DNA of 36,750 nt from Terriglobia bacterium. Its GTDB lineage: Bacteria; Acidobacteriota; Terriglobia; UBA7540. Location: NCBI GenBank assembly GCA_030038235.1, contig JASHPE010000238.1, positions 1-36,750 of the forward strand. Reading direction: 5' to 3'. The notes under the pieces were generated by a model. It did not search any database and was not told where the DNA came from. It saw only the letters and a list, made by a program, of their open reading frames with translations. Position 1 is the stretch's first letter, and the number at the start of each line of letters is the position of its first letter. Of the stretch, positions 34,952 to 36,750 are shown piece by piece. The translations under genes were made by a program, and so were the position numbers.

Positions 34952-36106
34952 ATGCAATCTGTTCTGAACGTCATCGCTGCTTTGATCCTGCTGGCGATGC
35001 CATCGGCGGCACAAAATGCGCCAGGTGGCGCCTGGTCGCCGCTGTTCAACGGCAAAGATCTCTCCGGTTGGACGGTGAACGGCACCGAGAAGTGGGTGGT
35101 CGAAGACGGAACCATCCTGGGGGAGAGCACCACCGGTCATTATGGCTACCTCACCACGGACAAGACGTATCGCGATTTCAATCTGCGGCTCGAGTTCAAG
35201 CCTGAAGCCAAAGGCAACAGCGGAGTCTTCATTCGCTCGCGCATCACCGGCAACGATCCCGATCACGGCCCGGACATCGAAGGCATGCAAATCGAGGTCG
35301 ACCCCACGCCGGGGAATCATACCGGCGGACTCTACGAGAGCGGCGGACGCGGCTGGGTGATCCAGCCGACGCCGGAAGGCGAGCAGGCGCTAAAGCCAGA
35401 GACGTGGAACGCGCTGGAAATCACCGCGCAAGGGAACCATATCGCGACGCGGCTGAATGGCGTTCAGATCGTCGATTATCACGATCCCAGACCTCACTTC
35501 ACCAACGGCGTGATCGGTCTGCAACTTCACACCGGCGGCGGCGTCAAGATGCGGTGGAAGGACATCGAGATTCAGGAACTGCCGTCGTCATCCGGTCAGC
35601 CGACTTCCGCCGCGCCGGGCGCCGGTCAGTCGGCCGCGGCGCCGCCGGCCAATCCCGCCGATGTCGACTCCATCGGCGCCGTCATGCTCGCGGCCTACGA
35701 CACCATTTCCGGTCCCGCCGGCCAGCGACGAGACTGGAATCGGTTCCGCTCGCTGTTTGTATCGGGGGCGCGTCTGGCCGCCGTGGTTCCGGATTCCAAG
35801 GGCGGACTCCGCACCGTGGTGATGAGTCCGGACGAGTACGTCCAGCACGGCGACCCTTATTTTCAGAAGAACGGCTTCTTCGAGCACGAAGTGGCGCGCC
35901 GCACCGAACGATGGGCTGACATCGCGCAGGTGTTCAGCACCTACGAATCGCGCCACAGCGACGCTGATCCCAAGCCCTTCGAGCGCGGGATCAACAGCTT
36001 TCAATTGATGAACGACGGCCATCGCTGGTGGATCGTTACGATCTTCTGGCAAGGCGAGACGGCGGAAACTCCGATCCCGAAGGAGTATCTGGAAGGCCTG
36101 AATTAG
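34952..36106 (+). CDS. Secreted DUF1080 domain fused to an NTF2-like domain
   Basis: This 384-aa exported protein has a signal peptide (about 1-21, ..LLAMPSAAQ). A DUF1080 / 3-keto-disaccharide hydrolase-type jelly roll follows (about 28-210), with SPLFNGKDLSGWT, KGNSGVFIRSR, GMQIEVDP, and FTNGVIGLQLHTGGGVKMRWKDIEI. A Ser/Ala/Pro linker leads to a C-terminal domain of about 140 aa (AYDTISGPAGQRRDWNRFRSLF..GINSFQLMNDGHRWWIVTIFW) with the helix-then-sheet pattern of NTF2-like/SnoaL proteins. DUF1080 members act on glycans or 3-keto sugars; the attached domain is unusual and its role unknown. ATG 34952 has GGGGGAG upstream. The DUF1801 gene follows after 19 nt. Confidence 0.9.
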   Translation: MQSVLNVIAALILLAMPSAAQNAPGGAWSPLFNGKDLSGWTVNGTEKWVVEDGTILGESTTGHYGYLTTDKTYRDFNLRLEFKPEAKGNSGVFIRSRITGNDPDHGPDIEGMQIEVDPTPGNHTGGLYESGGRGWVIQPTPEGEQALKPETWNALEITAQGNHIATRLNGVQIVDYHDPRPHFTNGVIGLQLHTGGGVKMRWKDIEIQELPSSSGQPTSAAPGAGQSAAAPPANPADVDSIGAVMLAAYDTISGPAGQRRDWNRFRSLFVSGARLAAVVPDSKGGLRTVVMSPDEYVQHGDPYFQKNGFFEHEVARRTERWADIAQVFSTYESRHSDADPKPFERGINSFQLMNDGHRWWIVTIFWQGETAETPIPKEYLEGLN

Positions 36107-36125
36107 CAAAGAGCAGAGAACGAAC

Positions 36126-36557
36126 GTGGCCAACACCGCTTACAAGTCCGTGGACGAATACATCGCCTCGCAGCCCGAGGCCGTGTGGGACGTGCTCGAG
36201 CGCGTGCGGAGCATCGTCCGCAAGGCGCTGCCTGGAGCGGAGGAACTGATCTCCTACCAGATTCCCGCCTACAAGCTTCACGGCGGCGTGGTGCTCTACT
36301 TTGCCGGATGGAAACAGCATTACTCGCTCTACCCCGTTGGCGATCGGCTGGTGGCGGCGTTCAAGGACGAGCTCGGGCCGTACAAGATCAGTAAGGGCAC
36401 CATTCGCTTCCCGCTCTCCGAGGCCATCCCGGTGAAGTTGATCGAACGGATCGCCAAGTTCCGCGCCAAGGAAGCCGCCGAGCGCGAGAGACTCTCGCGC
36501 TTAAGGAAGGAACGCAAAGGGAGATCGCGGACCCAAGGGTCTTCGCCAGCGAACTAA
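36126..36557 (+). CDS. DUF1801-family protein
   Basis: This 143-aa cytosolic protein of the YdhG/DUF1801 fold has SVDEYIASQPEAVWDVLERVRSIVRKALPGAEE, then ISYQIPAYKLHGGVVLYFAGWKQHYSLYP and KGTIRFPLSEAIP, the family's conserved core. The C-terminal 30 residues are highly charged and basic (RLRKERKGRSRTQG). The start is GTG at 36126, with a weak purine run (AGAGCAGAGAA) upstream. It follows the DUF1080 gene closely and could be co-transcribed. The biochemical role of the family is not firmly known. Confidence 0.88.
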   Translation: MANTAYKSVDEYIASQPEAVWDVLERVRSIVRKALPGAEELISYQIPAYKLHGGVVLYFAGWKQHYSLYPVGDRLVAAFKDELGPYKISKGTIRFPLSEAIPVKLIERIAKFRAKEAAERERLSRLRKERKGRSRTQGSSPAN

Positions 36558-36567
36558 GGTTCGAGCC

Positions 36568-36750
36568 TCACTCGCTCTCCTTCACCACGCGTCCATTGAG
36601 TGGCTGAAGCGGCCGCACATTGTTTGGATAAAGCGCGGCGAATGCCTCGATCTGGTCTCCTGAGATTTCGACGGGCGTCTTCAAGACGAACCATGTGACG
36701 CCTTCCGTGCAGGGCGGAGCCGTCAGCGATCCCACGTACGCGTAATAGGC
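36568..36750 (-). CDS. Alpha-carbonic anhydrase, C-terminal fragment (runs off window)
   Basis: The minus strand from the window edge to a TGA at 36568-36570 encodes 60 residues: [20 protein letters not shown], then [28 protein letters not shown] and VVKESE. SLTxPPCTEGVxWxVL is the hallmark C-terminal active-site segment of alpha-class carbonic anhydrases, which hydrate CO2 and are usually periplasmic in bacteria. The zinc His residues and the start lie outside the window, so completeness cannot be judged. It converges with the DUF1801 gene, 10 bp between the stops. Confidence 0.9.
   Translation of the reverse strand, partial: AYYAYVGSLTAPPCTEGVTWFVLKTPVEISGDQIEAFAALYPNNVRPLQPLNGRVVKESE

Overview
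The window is GC-rich, gene-dense bacterial chromosome, most consistent with an Acidobacteriota member, probably of the Solibacter/Bryobacter type. No rRNA or marker gene confirms this. The inference rests on families typical of that phylum: an ADOP-type ABC permease, a Ser/Thr kinase with a TPR sensor half, a very large secreted FG-GAP plus choice-of-anchor-D protein, a CocE/NonD hydrolase, an S9 prolyl oligopeptidase, a short 'NALKSTGPRS' protein, and several families of palindromic intergenic repeats. I see no prophage, plasmid backbone, intact transposase, CRISPR array, tRNA or rRNA.

Layout. 1-1105 is a tandem array of about 11-12 units, each made of three small palindromes. It abuts the 3' end of sucA (2-oxoglutarate dehydrogenase E1, minus strand). 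A different palindromic repeat follows and supplies the stop codon of a PhnZ-like HD-domain oxygenase. Upstream of that gene lies an OPA-family organophosphate-type transporter, giving a two-gene operon. A GNAT gene remnant separates it from a plus-strand sugar pair (amidohydrolase lactonase and rhamnose-mutarotase-like protein) and a small membrane protein. 8219-12735 holds a promoter, a possible structured leader RNA and a 1419-aa surface/secreted protein. It converges, through a strong hairpin, with a secreted YXWxPGxW-repeat protein that has 90-bp internal tandem repeats.

14683-20034 carries ilvC behind a good promoter with a palindrome at its start, dgt, a solo copy of the repeat family seen in the 1-1105 array, and a translationally coupled pair of divergent thymidylate-kinase-like genes. 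The 3' end of the second kinase overlaps a convergent CHAD (polyphosphate-binding) gene. The second kinase has Arg in place of the Walker A Lys. This kinase-kinase-CHAD locus is the best candidate here for an undescribed system.

20092-36750 carries a secreted CocE hydrolase, an ECF-like sigma factor diverging from it, an NALKST protein, small direct repeats, prolyl oligopeptidase, the kinase-TPR protein followed by a small Cys-rich protein, an EamA transporter, a six-repeat secreted protein predicted to be a six-bladed lectin-like propeller, the ADOP permease, a cytosolic sulfite-oxidase-fold molybdoenzyme, a DUF1080-NTF2 fusion, a DUF1801 protein, and the C-terminal end of an alpha-carbonic anhydrase running off the window.

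Most genes stand alone or in pairs. The only clear cooperative units are the transporter/PhnZ-like pair, the lactonase/mutarotase pair and the coupled kinase pair with CHAD.
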